64,000 nt of DNA from the NCBI RefSeq assembly GCF_021654285.1, contig NZ_JAKFZS010000010.1:124001-188000 (forward strand). The letters run 5' to 3'. Made by a program: the position numbers and the translations under genes. How positions within the stretch are numbered: position 1 is the first letter of the stretch; each line of letters begins with the position of its first letter. Below, in pieces: positions 44,564-53,913 of this stretch. The notes under the pieces are model-generated. The model worked only from the letters and a program-made list of their open reading frames with translations. It ran no database searches and had not been told where the DNA came from. The stretch comes from Pseudoalteromonas luteoviolacea. Its GTDB lineage: Bacteria; Pseudomonadota; Gammaproteobacteria; Enterobacterales; Alteromonadaceae.

Positions 44564-46443
44564 TTGAGTTGCACTCGAGCGGTTCCTTCTTTAATGTGCG
44601 GTGCCGCTGCGCCAATGAATTCTCCCTCAAAAAGCGTAATATGCGTGCCAGCTAATTGATTTAATTGCGCTTGTGTTTTTATCCCTGACACAATCAATGA
44701 GATCTGGCTGTTTTTGCACTGCTCGCCGATATGCTGCACTAGCCCTTTGACTTGAGGGTTGTCTGCCAGCTGTTCAATCAACTTTTCGTCCAGTTTTACT
44801 GCATTGATAGACATTTTCAGTATGCGACTAATAGTGAGCAGGCCACTATTGCGTGAATTCACTAATATGTTGACACCCTTAGCACGCAAAATGCTGATGA
44901 TTGCCGTCATATCGTTAAATTGACTGATCAACGCCTGTTCGTCCAATTCAAAAGTGATTAAATTAGGTTGCGGATAGCGGTTAATGGCCTGAGTAATACA
45001 CTCCATCATTTGCGGGTCACGCAAGTCTTGCGGGGTCAGTGCCAAACTCCAAGCAACATTGGTTTTTCTAAATTGTGCGACACATAATTCAAGCATTTGC
45101 TTGGTTAATTGCGAGTTGAGACGAGAGTGCTTAATTACTTCCCCAAAAGCTTGAGATTTTAATATAACGCCTTGTTCTGTCAGTACTCTTGGGGCGCAGT
45201 GGTACTGGACAATTTGCTGATCATTAATACTGGCCCTTGGGGTGAAATAAGGAATGATCCTATGCTGGTCAAAAGCACTTTGCACCGTTTTTGCAATGGC
45301 TAAATTAGACTCTTGCAGTAATTTGGTTTTCTGTGTTTGCTGCCCATATATGTAGGTGGTTTGATGAAGCTGCTGAGCCTGTCTACATGCGATGAAGGCA
45401 TTCTCGAGTAGCAGACCTTTATTGCCGCGTGCTATACCTGCTTTTAGTTGAATGTATAGCATGGGCTCATTAAGAATGGGTCTTGAAAATGGAAACTCAG
45501 AAATTAAATTATTTAAATAGTGCTCACCATTTGGCGTATCACAGAGTAACACCAGTTTTGAGGTGGCCAAACGATACACCTTAAAGGGGGTGGTTAGGTT
45601 TTGAAAGTATCGCATTACATTTTGAATGACTTTGTCACCGACGCCTGCGCCATAAAAGCTGATGATTTCTTCAAGTTCACAAATTGAGATAATAGCGAGG
45701 CTCAAGTGCGACCTTTTTGCATTGCCTAAGTCTTGCTCAAGCGCTAAACGGTTGGCAAACCCCGTGCGGGCATCAGTTGTGAGGGTGCGACGATAAACGA
45801 GCATATAAGTGCCAGCCACAAGTAAAGCAATGCAGAAGAAAAAGCTCGCTGAAAGCGCAGCCTGAGTGACATTTTCTTGTAGCTGACTTTCTATATGTGA
45901 AATCGTAATGTCTGCGCCAGTGAGGTAAATCTGCCCATTTGGGGTTATATGAGGCACAAATATTGTTTTAAAATGTCCCCATTTATCAGAGGAAATCTCA
46001 AAGACTTCTGTGGTTGATAAAAAGGCCCCTTTATTACTTGTGGTGGCTTCTTCATAGATATCTTTAAATTGGGTGATATGACCTTTAGCAACATCATCAA
46101 CTGTATAGCTGGAGGCTGTGAAACGCACATGGGGTGAGTCGTAAACCATTGAGTAGATGTACTCTACGCCAATAGATTGGGCAAGTTTTGTCAATTGCTC
46201 GCTGTGTGCTTTGTATTCAGTAAGTGATAAATCAGCCAAGTTGTCGTGGTAGTTAGAGCCGACAAATAAATTTGCGCTATGCGCCGCGATGCGTAACTTC
46301 TCATCTATTTCACTCATGATCATCTCTTTACTACTTTGATAGGTGTAGTAAACATATCCGATAAGAGAGGTGACAAAGATAATAAAGCCAATGAGTACCC
46401 AAGTTAAAGAAAGGGTACGATGAGCAAAGTTCCATTTAGTCAT
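44554..46443 (-). CDS. membrane sensor with degenerate GGDEF and EAL domains
   Basis: 629 residues. TM1 (WVLIGFIIFVTSLIGYVYYTY), a periplasmic Cache-like sensor (about 35-185), TM2 (LSASFFFCIALLVAGTYMLVY), a GGDEF-like domain (about 220-355) whose motif reads CDTPN instead of GGDEF, and an EAL-like domain. The EAL motif itself is replaced (QYHCAPRVL in place of EALLR) though FELDE and VKLDEKL survive. It is probably inactive as a c-di-GMP enzyme and may act as a sensor or scaffold. Single leftward gene, divergent from panP. Confidence 0.8.
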   Translation of the reverse strand: MTKWNFAHRTLSLTWVLIGFIIFVTSLIGYVYYTYQSSKEMIMSEIDEKLRIAAHSANLFVGSNYHDNLADLSLTEYKAHSEQLTKLAQSIGVEYIYSMVYDSPHVRFTASSYTVDDVAKGHITQFKDIYEEATTSNKGAFLSTTEVFEISSDKWGHFKTIFVPHITPNGQIYLTGADITISHIESQLQENVTQAALSASFFFCIALLVAGTYMLVYRRTLTTDARTGFANRLALEQDLGNAKRSHLSLAIISICELEEIISFYGAGVGDKVIQNVMRYFQNLTTPFKVYRLATSKLVLLCDTPNGEHYLNNLISEFPFSRPILNEPMLYIQLKAGIARGNKGLLLENAFIACRQAQQLHQTTYIYGQQTQKTKLLQESNLAIAKTVQSAFDQHRIIPYFTPRASINDQQIVQYHCAPRVLTEQGVILKSQAFGEVIKHSRLNSQLTKQMLELCVAQFRKTNVAWSLALTPQDLRDPQMMECITQAINRYPQPNLITFELDEQALISQFNDMTAIISILRAKGVNILVNSRNSGLLTISRILKMSINAVKLDEKLIEQLADNPQVKGLVQHIGEQCKNSQISLIVSGIKTQAQLNQLAGTHITLFEGEFIGAAAPHIKEGTARVQLNEA

Positions 46444-46738
46444 TGCAGTTCCTGTTGCTTGTAGCGTTAAATAATATTACAAATTTTATATCTTTGGTTT
46501 AAAGTTTACAAAGTTTTTAGCAGATTGCGCGCATTTTTTGTACCTGAAAACTTTCATTTTGTTTATTTATGCAGAAAATAGCGGGCAAGTTTATTTTTTT
46601 ACACCACATTTAAAGACTTTCCTGCAACTTTAAAGTAGAGTTAGTGATTTCGTAATAAATTAGTAAGGTGGATGTGCCTGTCAGGCGTAATATCAGCGCA
46701 AGCGCACTTATCTACTCTATTTGTGATTGGGAATAACA

Positions 46739-48370
46739 ATGGGTCCAAAGCGTTGTGCAGTCGCTTCTGAAGAAAGCTTGATGCGAATCTTTACCGTACC
46801 GGAAGCCCCTGGCTCTACACTCAGTAAAATAGAACAAGAGATCTCTCACAATCTTGCGGGTTTTCTGAACGAGAATATTGCTGCAATTGAAAAGCCCCTG
46901 CATGAGATAGAGAAAGACTTTCAATCAGCGGCAATTCCAGAAGAGCCTACTTTTGTATCTGATTATGCTCAAGATATTATGGAGCAGTTGGTCGCACACT
47001 CGGTGCATACCGCGTCGCCAAGCTTTATTGGTCATATGACGTCGGCATTGCCACACTTTTTATTGCCTTTGTCAAAGCTAATGGTCGGTTTGAATCAAAA
47101 CTTGGTTAAGATTGAGACGTCCAAGGCATTCACACCCCTTGAGCGCCAAGTGTTAGGTATGATGCACCATTTGACTTATGGTCAAGATGAAGCCTTTTAT
47201 GAAAAGTGGATGCACAGCGCCAAGAATGCGTTAGGTGCGTTTTGCTCTGGCGGAACGATTGCCAATATTACCGCATTGTGGATTGCGCGAAACCGCTTAT
47301 TGAAACCTGATGGTGAATTTAAAGGCATTTCGTCGCAAGGCATGTTTGCTGCCATGATGCACTATGGCTATAAAGGCCTTGCGGTACTGGTATCTGAGCG
47401 TGGTCATTACTCTCTTGGCAAAGCTGCTGATGTACTCGGCATTGGCCGTGATAATTTCATTGCTATTCGTACCAATCAAAATAATAAAGTGGATATGAAT
47501 GCCATGCGTGAAAAAGCACTCGAGCTTGAAGCGCAAGGGATCAAGGTGATGGCCATTGTTGGCGTTGCGGGCACAACTGAGACCGGCAGCATAGATCCAT
47601 TACATGAGATGGCTGCGTTATGTGAAGAACTAGACTGTCACTTCCATGTAGATGCAGCATGGGGGGGCGCAACATTACTGTCCAATACCTACAGGCATCT
47701 CTTATCGGGTATTGAAAAAGCAGATTCAGTCACCATTGATGCGCACAAGCAAATGTATGTGCCAATGGGTGCTGGCATCGTGCTATTCAAAGACCCAGCA
47801 GCAACAGATGTGATTGAGCACCATGCTGAATATATTTTACGTAAAGGCTCAAAAGATTTAGGAAGCCATACACTTGAGGGTAGCCGACCAGGTATGGCAA
47901 TGCTTGTTCATGCATGCTTGCAGGTGATTGGTCGTAAAGGGTATGAGATGCTCATTGATCAGAGCATAGAAAAAGCTCAGTACTTTGCTAACTTAATTAC
48001 CGAGCAAGATGACTTTGAGCTGATTTCTCAACCTGAACTTTGCTTACTGACATATCGTTATGTGCCAAAAGAGGTTAAACAAGCATTGCTTAAGGTTGAT
48101 GAACAGGAAAAGCTGGATATATACGCTGCGCTTAACCGTCTTACTGCAAGTATGCAAAAGCGCCAACGTGAAACTGGCCGATCATTTGTATCCAGAACAA
48201 GGCTTACACCAGAACAGTACGGGAATCAACCTACCGTAGTGTTTCGTGTTGTCTTAGCAAACCCGTTAACGTCCTATCAAATGCTCAATGACATTTTAGA
48301 AGAGCAAAGGGAAATGGCTCAGCATGATCCTATTTTGAAAAAATATTTAAGCAAATATTTAACGACATAA
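46739..48370 (+). CDS. panP: pyridoxal-dependent aspartate 1-decarboxylase
   Basis: 543 residues from ATG 46739 (a TTG four codons earlier is in frame). PLP-dependent group II decarboxylase: ASPSFIGHMTS, FCSGGTIANITALWIARN, HVDAAWGGA and SVTIDAHKQMYVPMGAG with the PLP Lys. The length and the N-terminal region match PanP, which makes beta-alanine for coenzyme A in Vibrio and relatives lacking PanD. Glutamate decarboxylase is less likely by sequence. Monocistronic with a strong terminator. Confidence 0.9.
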   Translation: MGPKRCAVASEESLMRIFTVPEAPGSTLSKIEQEISHNLAGFLNENIAAIEKPLHEIEKDFQSAAIPEEPTFVSDYAQDIMEQLVAHSVHTASPSFIGHMTSALPHFLLPLSKLMVGLNQNLVKIETSKAFTPLERQVLGMMHHLTYGQDEAFYEKWMHSAKNALGAFCSGGTIANITALWIARNRLLKPDGEFKGISSQGMFAAMMHYGYKGLAVLVSERGHYSLGKAADVLGIGRDNFIAIRTNQNNKVDMNAMREKALELEAQGIKVMAIVGVAGTTETGSIDPLHEMAALCEELDCHFHVDAAWGGATLLSNTYRHLLSGIEKADSVTIDAHKQMYVPMGAGIVLFKDPAATDVIEHHAEYILRKGSKDLGSHTLEGSRPGMAMLVHACLQVIGRKGYEMLIDQSIEKAQYFANLITEQDDFELISQPELCLLTYRYVPKEVKQALLKVDEQEKLDIYAALNRLTASMQKRQRETGRSFVSRTRLTPEQYGNQPTVVFRVVLANPLTSYQMLNDILEEQREMAQHDPILKKYLSKYLTT

Positions 48371-48395
48371 AAAGGAGCCAGCTGGCTCCTTTTTA
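48368..48395 (+). terminator. rho-independent terminator after panP
   Basis: A near-continuous palindrome AAAAAGGAGCC-AGCT-GGCTCCTTTTT directly after the stop codon. Confidence 0.92.
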
Positions 48396-48760
48396 TTTGG
48401 TAATAACGAAAAACAGTATAATTTATAAATAAAACAACGAGTTTGGGCTGGACGGTGAGGGGCTAAGTGAAGTTTTAAAAACGCATTTTTTGATTCAAAA
48501 TATTTTATCTTTATGTGAGTACCTTAAATGGGATAAATAAAGTGCTTTTTTATCTTATCGGCGTATTATTAATAATTGAGGTAGCCAATGGTATTGCGCC
48601 AACTGATTTAAAGTTGTTGAATTGAAAACAGCGATTTAAGCTGCAGGAGTACAGGCTACGCATTATTACATGTGACCGTAAATCAAGGTTACTGAGTACA
48701 TAAACTAGATGTATTTGGGTGAAAACATTGGCTGTAGATGTGAAAGAGTATGAAGGTGAT
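48396..48760. other. intergenic region upstream of the GAF-GGDEF gene
   Basis: About 365 bases, AT-rich near 48420-48600. It must contain the promoter of the cyclase gene; no other gene or repeat is evident. Confidence 0.45.
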
Positions 48761-49813
48761 ATGTCTAACAATAGACATAATGAGCTAACACATGTCACAC
48801 AGAGACTGAGAAGAGTCTTATCAAAAGAGGTCGATGTATCTGTCGGCCACCAACAATTTTTGTCGGATATTTTGCTTGAAGCAAAAGAGTTATTGAATGT
48901 TAGTCGCGTATCAGTGTGGTTATTCGATGATGCCGCTAAGCCAAGTAAGTTAATTAACTACGCCAATACAGATTGGAATGGGTTGATAACTGGGCCTTTA
49001 CCTGAACTAGCAGTGCAAGATTATCCTAATTACTTTCGCGCTATTATCAATGGCGAGACAATCTCCGCAAATGATGCGATGACAGATGCGAGAACCAGTG
49101 AATTTACGGATGGTTATTTAGTACCACAGCAAATCTGCGCTTTACTGGATGCCGCGATTTTTCAAAATGGTTTAGCCATTGGCGTGGTGTGCTGTGAAGG
49201 ACGTTTTGAGCCCCGAAATTGGTTGCAATGGGAAGTGGTGGCGACAGAGCTTATCGCTGATTGTTGCAGCCGCAGGCTATTGGTGCATGAGTTATGGCAA
49301 ATGCAGCAGCGCTTAACGGAGATGGCATTTCAGGATGTGTTAACAGGACTGAATAACCGTCGCTATGTAATGGATTATGCCAAGAGTGAAATGAGTCGCC
49401 ATCAACGCGCGGATAGACCTCTAAGCTTGTTAATGATTGACCTAGATAGATTTAAGTTGATCAACGATAAATACGGCCATGATGGTGGCGATGAAGTGTT
49501 AAAGCAATTTGCTCAGTGTTGTAATTCGTTGGTGCGCACGGAAGATTGCGTGTGCCGATTAGGTGGTGAAGAGTTTATTATTTTGCTGCCTGAGACAGAA
49601 GTTGCGTTAGCAATGAATGTAGCGCAGCGGCTCAAAGTAAAAGCCGCGGCGTTAGAGGTTCTGTATGAAGGAGATATTATTCATTTTACGGTCAGTATCG
49701 GTGTTGCCAGCGTAAATCTAAATATGCCCTTTAGCCAATCTCTTAAAGCAGCTGATCAAGCTGTTTATCAAGCGAAAGCAGCCGGACGAAACCAAATAAA
49801 ACTCGCGTTGTAA
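48761..49813 (+). CDS. GAF-domain diguanylate cyclase
   Basis: 350 residues from ATG 48761; GAAGG lies 5 bases upstream, so the GTG at 48719 is not needed. A GAF domain (about 45-180) is followed by GGDEF (DVLTGLNNRRYV...DLDRFKLINDKYGHDGGDEVL...RLGGEEFIILL). The active-site GGEEF is intact and RTED five residues before it is a complete RxxD inhibitory site. It should make c-di-GMP in the cytoplasm, with product feedback. The stop is 5 bases from the stop of the convergent CrbS-like gene. Confidence 0.93.
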   Translation: MSNNRHNELTHVTQRLRRVLSKEVDVSVGHQQFLSDILLEAKELLNVSRVSVWLFDDAAKPSKLINYANTDWNGLITGPLPELAVQDYPNYFRAIINGETISANDAMTDARTSEFTDGYLVPQQICALLDAAIFQNGLAIGVVCCEGRFEPRNWLQWEVVATELIADCCSRRLLVHELWQMQQRLTEMAFQDVLTGLNNRRYVMDYAKSEMSRHQRADRPLSLLMIDLDRFKLINDKYGHDGGDEVLKQFAQCCNSLVRTEDCVCRLGGEEFIILLPETEVALAMNVAQRLKVKAAALEVLYEGDIIHFTVSIGVASVNLNMPFSQSLKAADQAVYQAKAAGRNQIKLAL

Positions 49814-49818
49814 CTGGA

Positions 49819-52800
49819 TCACTGAGAGTGATTCAGTAGTGCTTTGAGCTTGGCTGGTTTTAATGGCTTTGTCAGGTAATGTATTTGTTTCTCTTTAACT
49901 TGAGCTTTTAAAGATTGATCTCGCACAGCGGTTATGAGCACTGCGGGAATATCATGTTGCCAAACTTCTCTGAGAGTTGCGATTAACGTGACCCCGTCAC
50001 ACTCATTACCAAGCTGATAATCAACCAGTAATATATCGGGTGCTTTATGGCTTTTTGCATAGGCAAGTGCATCTTCGACTTGTGCAAACACTGAGTGTTG
50101 TAGCTGCCATTTATCCAATAGGCTGGACATTGCCGCCAAGTTGTTAGGATCATCATCAATGGCAATGACAGAGAGCTGCCTTTTATTTTTTGACGGTCTG
50201 ACTTCTCTGTCAGCTTGCACGTGTTGTTGCTCGCCCAATGGCACTTCAATACAAAAGCGGCTTCCTGCTGACAGTTTTGAGTGCATTGATAGAGGTATGC
50301 TCATTAAATCACAGAGGCGCTTTACAACGCCCAAGCCCAGCCCGACGCCGCGGTTATCTCCTGATTCAATACGATAAAAATCAGTAAATATTTTTTCTTG
50401 TTCAAGCTTCGAGATCCCGGGACCAGTATCCCAAACTTCAATACGCAAGCCATGTTCGCGTTTACGACAGGCAATAAGTACGCTACCTGAACCCGTGTAT
50501 TTAACGGCATTGGACACCAGGTTTTGTATTACACGGCGCAAATAAGTCATGTCGCTATGCACGATATGCTCAGTGTTTCGTACTTTAAACTTGAGCCCCT
50601 TGTCTTGGCAGATAATGGCGTATTCATTGACCAAAGGTTTAATAATATCATTGAGGTTAAAATGCTTTGGAGTGGGTTGCATAGCACCTTGTTCTAGCTT
50701 GGCAATATCGAGTAACGAGGACATGAGGTGGACGGTTGAGTCCAGACTATCACCCAGTTTATTGAGGTTACTCTTTTGTGTATCTGGGATCTGCTGCTCA
50801 TCAATGGCGCCAAGGTATAATCTCGCAGCATTTAGCGGTTGTAGGATGTCATGACTGGCAAGGGCTAAAAATCGCGTTTTACTGTCATTTGCGCGTTCGG
50901 CCTCTTTTTTTGCACTGACAAGATCTTGCTCTATTTTTTCTCGAGTTGCGATTTGGGCTTTTAAATCTTGGTTTATTGCGCGTATTTCCAGTGTTCTGGC
51001 CTCAATACGATTTTCCAAGTCCATATTGATTTCTTCAAGGGCATTTTGCGTGGCCATGTGCATAGTGATGTCAGAGAAACTGGTAACAAAGCCACCGCCA
51101 GGTAGCGGGTTACCGGTCATTTCAAAAACCTGCCCATTTTCTCTGTGCCGTATATAGTGATGGGGCGTGCCATTTTTGAGGTGTTGCACACGCTTCTCAA
51201 CCAGCTTTTCTAATGCGCCAGGCCCACATTCACCGCGCTGTGCGTTGTAGCGGATAATCTCTTCAATATCTTGACCGACTTGTAGATAACCTTGAGGGTA
51301 TTCAAACATTTCATGGTAACGCTTGTTCCAAGCAACAAGCTTAAGGTCTTTATCTACGACTGAGATGCCATGACTCAGGTTTTCCAATGAGGTAAACAAA
51401 AGGTTTTGGTTAAATTGTAGCGCTTGTGTTGTTTCATCAAAAAAGGTGACAACTTCTTCAAACGCCATTTGTTTGCCAGAAGATACTGCGTGGATCAGGG
51501 CTTGTGCTGAAGACGCACCAAGCACACCTGTTAATGCGCGCTCACAAAAGCTAATGAAATCAGGTGTTGGCGATGCGTTATTTTCATCAATATCTTCGTT
51601 GAGGGCATAGTGCCCGAGTAACTGCTGACTACGCTGAATACCTAAAAAAGTTTGCAATAGAACTTTGAAGTCATAGACGGTGGCTTTGACTTCTTTATTT
51701 AGCTTTTTAGCTAAAGCTGCTTGCTCTTTGGGCCTTACAAATGCGGTAGCTTGCAGTTTATCGATGAGACGCTCATGAGCCCCTAAAGAAAAGCTAATGT
51801 AACAGCTGATATTGGCAAGCAATGCGAGCAAGGTGCCTCGTGTGACTATGGTTTGCTGAGTTTGATAATCCAATAACTCGGGAGATGAGATAATGGGCAA
51901 TAATAAAAACAGTGCCCAACAAATAAGCCCCGCGAGCAGTCCTGCATATACGCCATAGGCATGGCCTTTGCGCCAATACAATCCTCCGACAATGGCTGGC
52001 AGTAATTGGGTGACTAAAGAAAAGGCAACTAGTCCCATACTGGCGAGCGCTGCGCCATGCCCGAACCATTGCTGATACAAATAAGCGAGTAATAAAATAG
52101 CACCAATAATAAAGCGTCGAACAAGCAGTATTTGTGACTTATAGTTATTGGTTAATAAGCTCTTTTTAAAGCGCCTTTTTAGTAGTAAAGGCAGCACAAT
52201 ATCGTTGGAAAGCATGGTACTTAGTGTCAACGTTGCGACAACAATCATAGCCGTTGCTGCAGAGAGACCACCAATAAATACGAACGTAGACATCACTGGG
52301 TAGTCGATGCTCAGTGGCAGGCCTAAAACAAAGCTGTCTGCGGCGATCCCTTGACCAATACCTGGGTGTATTGCGGCGCTTGCGATGGGAATAATCATCA
52401 AAGCAATCAACATTAAATATAGCGGGAAAGCCCATCTTGCGGTGTTTAAATGATTACTGTTTTGGTTATCTACAACTGTAACGTGAAACTGTCTAGGAAG
52501 ACAAATGATGGCAGCTGCTGCCATGAGCGTTTGGCCTATAAAGTTAAAGTTAGCGAAATCAAAGTCGCGCCAGTGCGCCCAAATTGAGTGGGTATCGTTT
52601 TGCAAAAAAAGGGCTTGGACTGAAATATATGCAACGGCGATGAGGGCAAGTAATTTAATGATAGACTCAAATGCAACCGCTAACATGAGCCCAGAACGGT
52701 ATTCTGTGACATCGACCTTTCTTGCGCCGAAAAAGATAGCAAACAGCGCCATCATTAAGGTACCGGTCAATGCTAATATCGCGCCTGAGACTTCATCATT

Positions 52801-53238
52801 TTGACGCAGCAGTTCGAAGCTGTTGGCCAACGCTTTGAGTTGCAGTGCAATGTAAGGAATAGTTGCAAGCAAAGCGATGAGTGTGACCATGACCGCAGTC
52901 ATTTGCCTTTTGCCGTAACGGGCACTGATAAAGTCCGAAATAGTGGTGATATTTTGCTTTTTACTGACCAATATCAGTTTACGTAAAAATCCGTGACCAA
53001 ATAAAAACAGTAGCGCAGGCCCCAGCAAAATGGGGAAGAAGTGCCAGCTACTGGCAGCTGCGGTACCAACTGAACCATAGTACGTCCATGATGTACAGTA
53101 AATACCTAACGCAAGCGCATATACAAAGGGGTGATGGCTTATCTTTTGTGCCAAAGGCGTGTGTTTATCTCCCCAATTAGCCAGCCAAAATAGTAGGCCA
53201 ATATAACTCAGGGCAACCAAAATGAGCGCAGCTGTCAT
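49819..53238 (-). CDS. CrbS/CbrA-like symporter-sensor hybrid histidine kinase
   Basis: 1139 residues. About 13 TM helices of the sodium/solute symporter fold (residues 1-480, e.g. YCTSWTYYGSVGTAAASSWHFFPILLGP), a short linker, PAS (about 625-740), a dimerisation domain FLALASHDILQPLNAARLYL with the phospho-accepting His, an ATPase (NLVSNAVKYTGSG, DTGPGISKLE, GLGLGVV), and a receiver domain with the phospho-acceptor in ILLVDYQLG. This is the CrbS architecture that controls acetate uptake genes with CrbR. The divergent genes (DUF4212, symporter, DUF294) fit that role. The N-terminal symporter may sense or transport substrate. Confidence 0.9.
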   Translation of the reverse strand: MTAALILVALSYIGLLFWLANWGDKHTPLAQKISHHPFVYALALGIYCTSWTYYGSVGTAAASSWHFFPILLGPALLFLFGHGFLRKLILVSKKQNITTISDFISARYGKRQMTAVMVTLIALLATIPYIALQLKALANSFELLRQNDEVSGAILALTGTLMMALFAIFFGARKVDVTEYRSGLMLAVAFESIIKLLALIAVAYISVQALFLQNDTHSIWAHWRDFDFANFNFIGQTLMAAAAIICLPRQFHVTVVDNQNSNHLNTARWAFPLYLMLIALMIIPIASAAIHPGIGQGIAADSFVLGLPLSIDYPVMSTFVFIGGLSAATAMIVVATLTLSTMLSNDIVLPLLLKRRFKKSLLTNNYKSQILLVRRFIIGAILLLAYLYQQWFGHGAALASMGLVAFSLVTQLLPAIVGGLYWRKGHAYGVYAGLLAGLICWALFLLLPIISSPELLDYQTQQTIVTRGTLLALLANISCYISFSLGAHERLIDKLQATAFVRPKEQAALAKKLNKEVKATVYDFKVLLQTFLGIQRSQQLLGHYALNEDIDENNASPTPDFISFCERALTGVLGASSAQALIHAVSSGKQMAFEEVVTFFDETTQALQFNQNLLFTSLENLSHGISVVDKDLKLVAWNKRYHEMFEYPQGYLQVGQDIEEIIRYNAQRGECGPGALEKLVEKRVQHLKNGTPHHYIRHRENGQVFEMTGNPLPGGGFVTSFSDITMHMATQNALEEINMDLENRIEARTLEIRAINQDLKAQIATREKIEQDLVSAKKEAERANDSKTRFLALASHDILQPLNAARLYLGAIDEQQIPDTQKSNLNKLGDSLDSTVHLMSSLLDIAKLEQGAMQPTPKHFNLNDIIKPLVNEYAIICQDKGLKFKVRNTEHIVHSDMTYLRRVIQNLVSNAVKYTGSGSVLIACRKREHGLRIEVWDTGPGISKLEQEKIFTDFYRIESGDNRGVGLGLGVVKRLCDLMSIPLSMHSKLSAGSRFCIEVPLGEQQHVQADREVRPSKNKRQLSVIAIDDDPNNLAAMSSLLDKWQLQHSVFAQVEDALAYAKSHKAPDILLVDYQLGNECDGVTLIATLREVWQHDIPAVLITAVRDQSLKAQVKEKQIHYLTKPLKPAKLKALLNHSQ

Positions 53239-53638
53239 CGTCAGTCCTAATTGATGTTATTGATTGTATTATTAAATTCGATGATTGGTTTGAGCCCTCA
53301 TCTTATCTGGCTTACCCAGAATATACCAGCGAGTTAGTCGATAAATATAATACGCTGATTATTATGAAGAATTGGTAATTTATTGTGCTAATTAGACTAA
53401 TGTCTTATACCGTATGAAGTGTTAATAATTTGCATGGTATAACATGCAAATATTTTATAAGGTGTTGATTTTAAAGTCTATTAAATATATTCAAGTTGTT
53501 TTAATTTGCAGTTTACGTAAACGTAACCCTGTATTTACGACTAAGGTCTCAATTCAATCTAGACAAGCCGTTGCTACAGTCAAAAGGTCAATTAATACCA
53601 ACGCATATACACATTATGCGTTAAACGGGGAGTTAATC
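53239..53638. other. divergent regulatory region, CrbS-like kinase and symporter operon
   Basis: 400 bases between divergent starts, 53238 and 53639. It contains the dyad at 53428-53451 and AT-rich promoters on both sides. No extra gene is seen; the region 53444-53638 is open in the DUF4212 frame but has no family match. Confidence 0.5.
53428..53451. promoter_or_regulatory. 9-bp dyad, candidate operator of the symporter operon
   Basis: ATTTGCATG-N6-CATGCAAAT is a perfect inverted repeat 190 bases before the DUF4212 start. A dimeric LuxR-family response regulator such as CrbR could bind it; that is an inference from position only. Confidence 0.5.
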
Positions 53639-53902
53639 ATGGCCTTTAAAAGTGAAGAACAAGCAAAAGCATATTGGTCAGAAAATCTAGCCTTGATGTT
53701 TAAGCTACTAGTAATTTGGTTTGTAGTGTCATTTGGATGTGGCATTTTATTTGTCGACGTACTGAACGAAGTGCGTTTTTTTGGGTTTAAATTGGGCTTT
53801 TGGTTTTCACAACAAGGCGCAATTTATACATTTGTTGCTTTGATTTTTGTCTACGTATCAAAAATGGATGCGCTCGATAAAAAATACGGCGTAGATGAGT
53901 AA
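53639..53902 (+). CDS. DUF4212 small membrane protein
   Basis: 87 residues from ATG 53639 (GGGGAG upstream), with FKSEEQAKAYWSENLALM and two TM helices ending KMDALDKKYGVDE. DUF4212 proteins are encoded directly before acetate/pyruvate-type sodium:solute symporters and are probably their small subunit. The gap to the symporter start is 11 bases. Confidence 0.88.
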   Translation: MAFKSEEQAKAYWSENLALMFKLLVIWFVVSFGCGILFVDVLNEVRFFGFKLGFWFSQQGAIYTFVALIFVYVSKMDALDKKYGVDE

Positions 53903-53913
53903 GGAGCAGCATA

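Noticed and set aside
53444..53638. An N-terminal extension of the DUF4212 protein from 53444.
   Set aside because: The extra 65 residues are basic, without family similarity, and a clear ribosome-binding site precedes ATG 53639.
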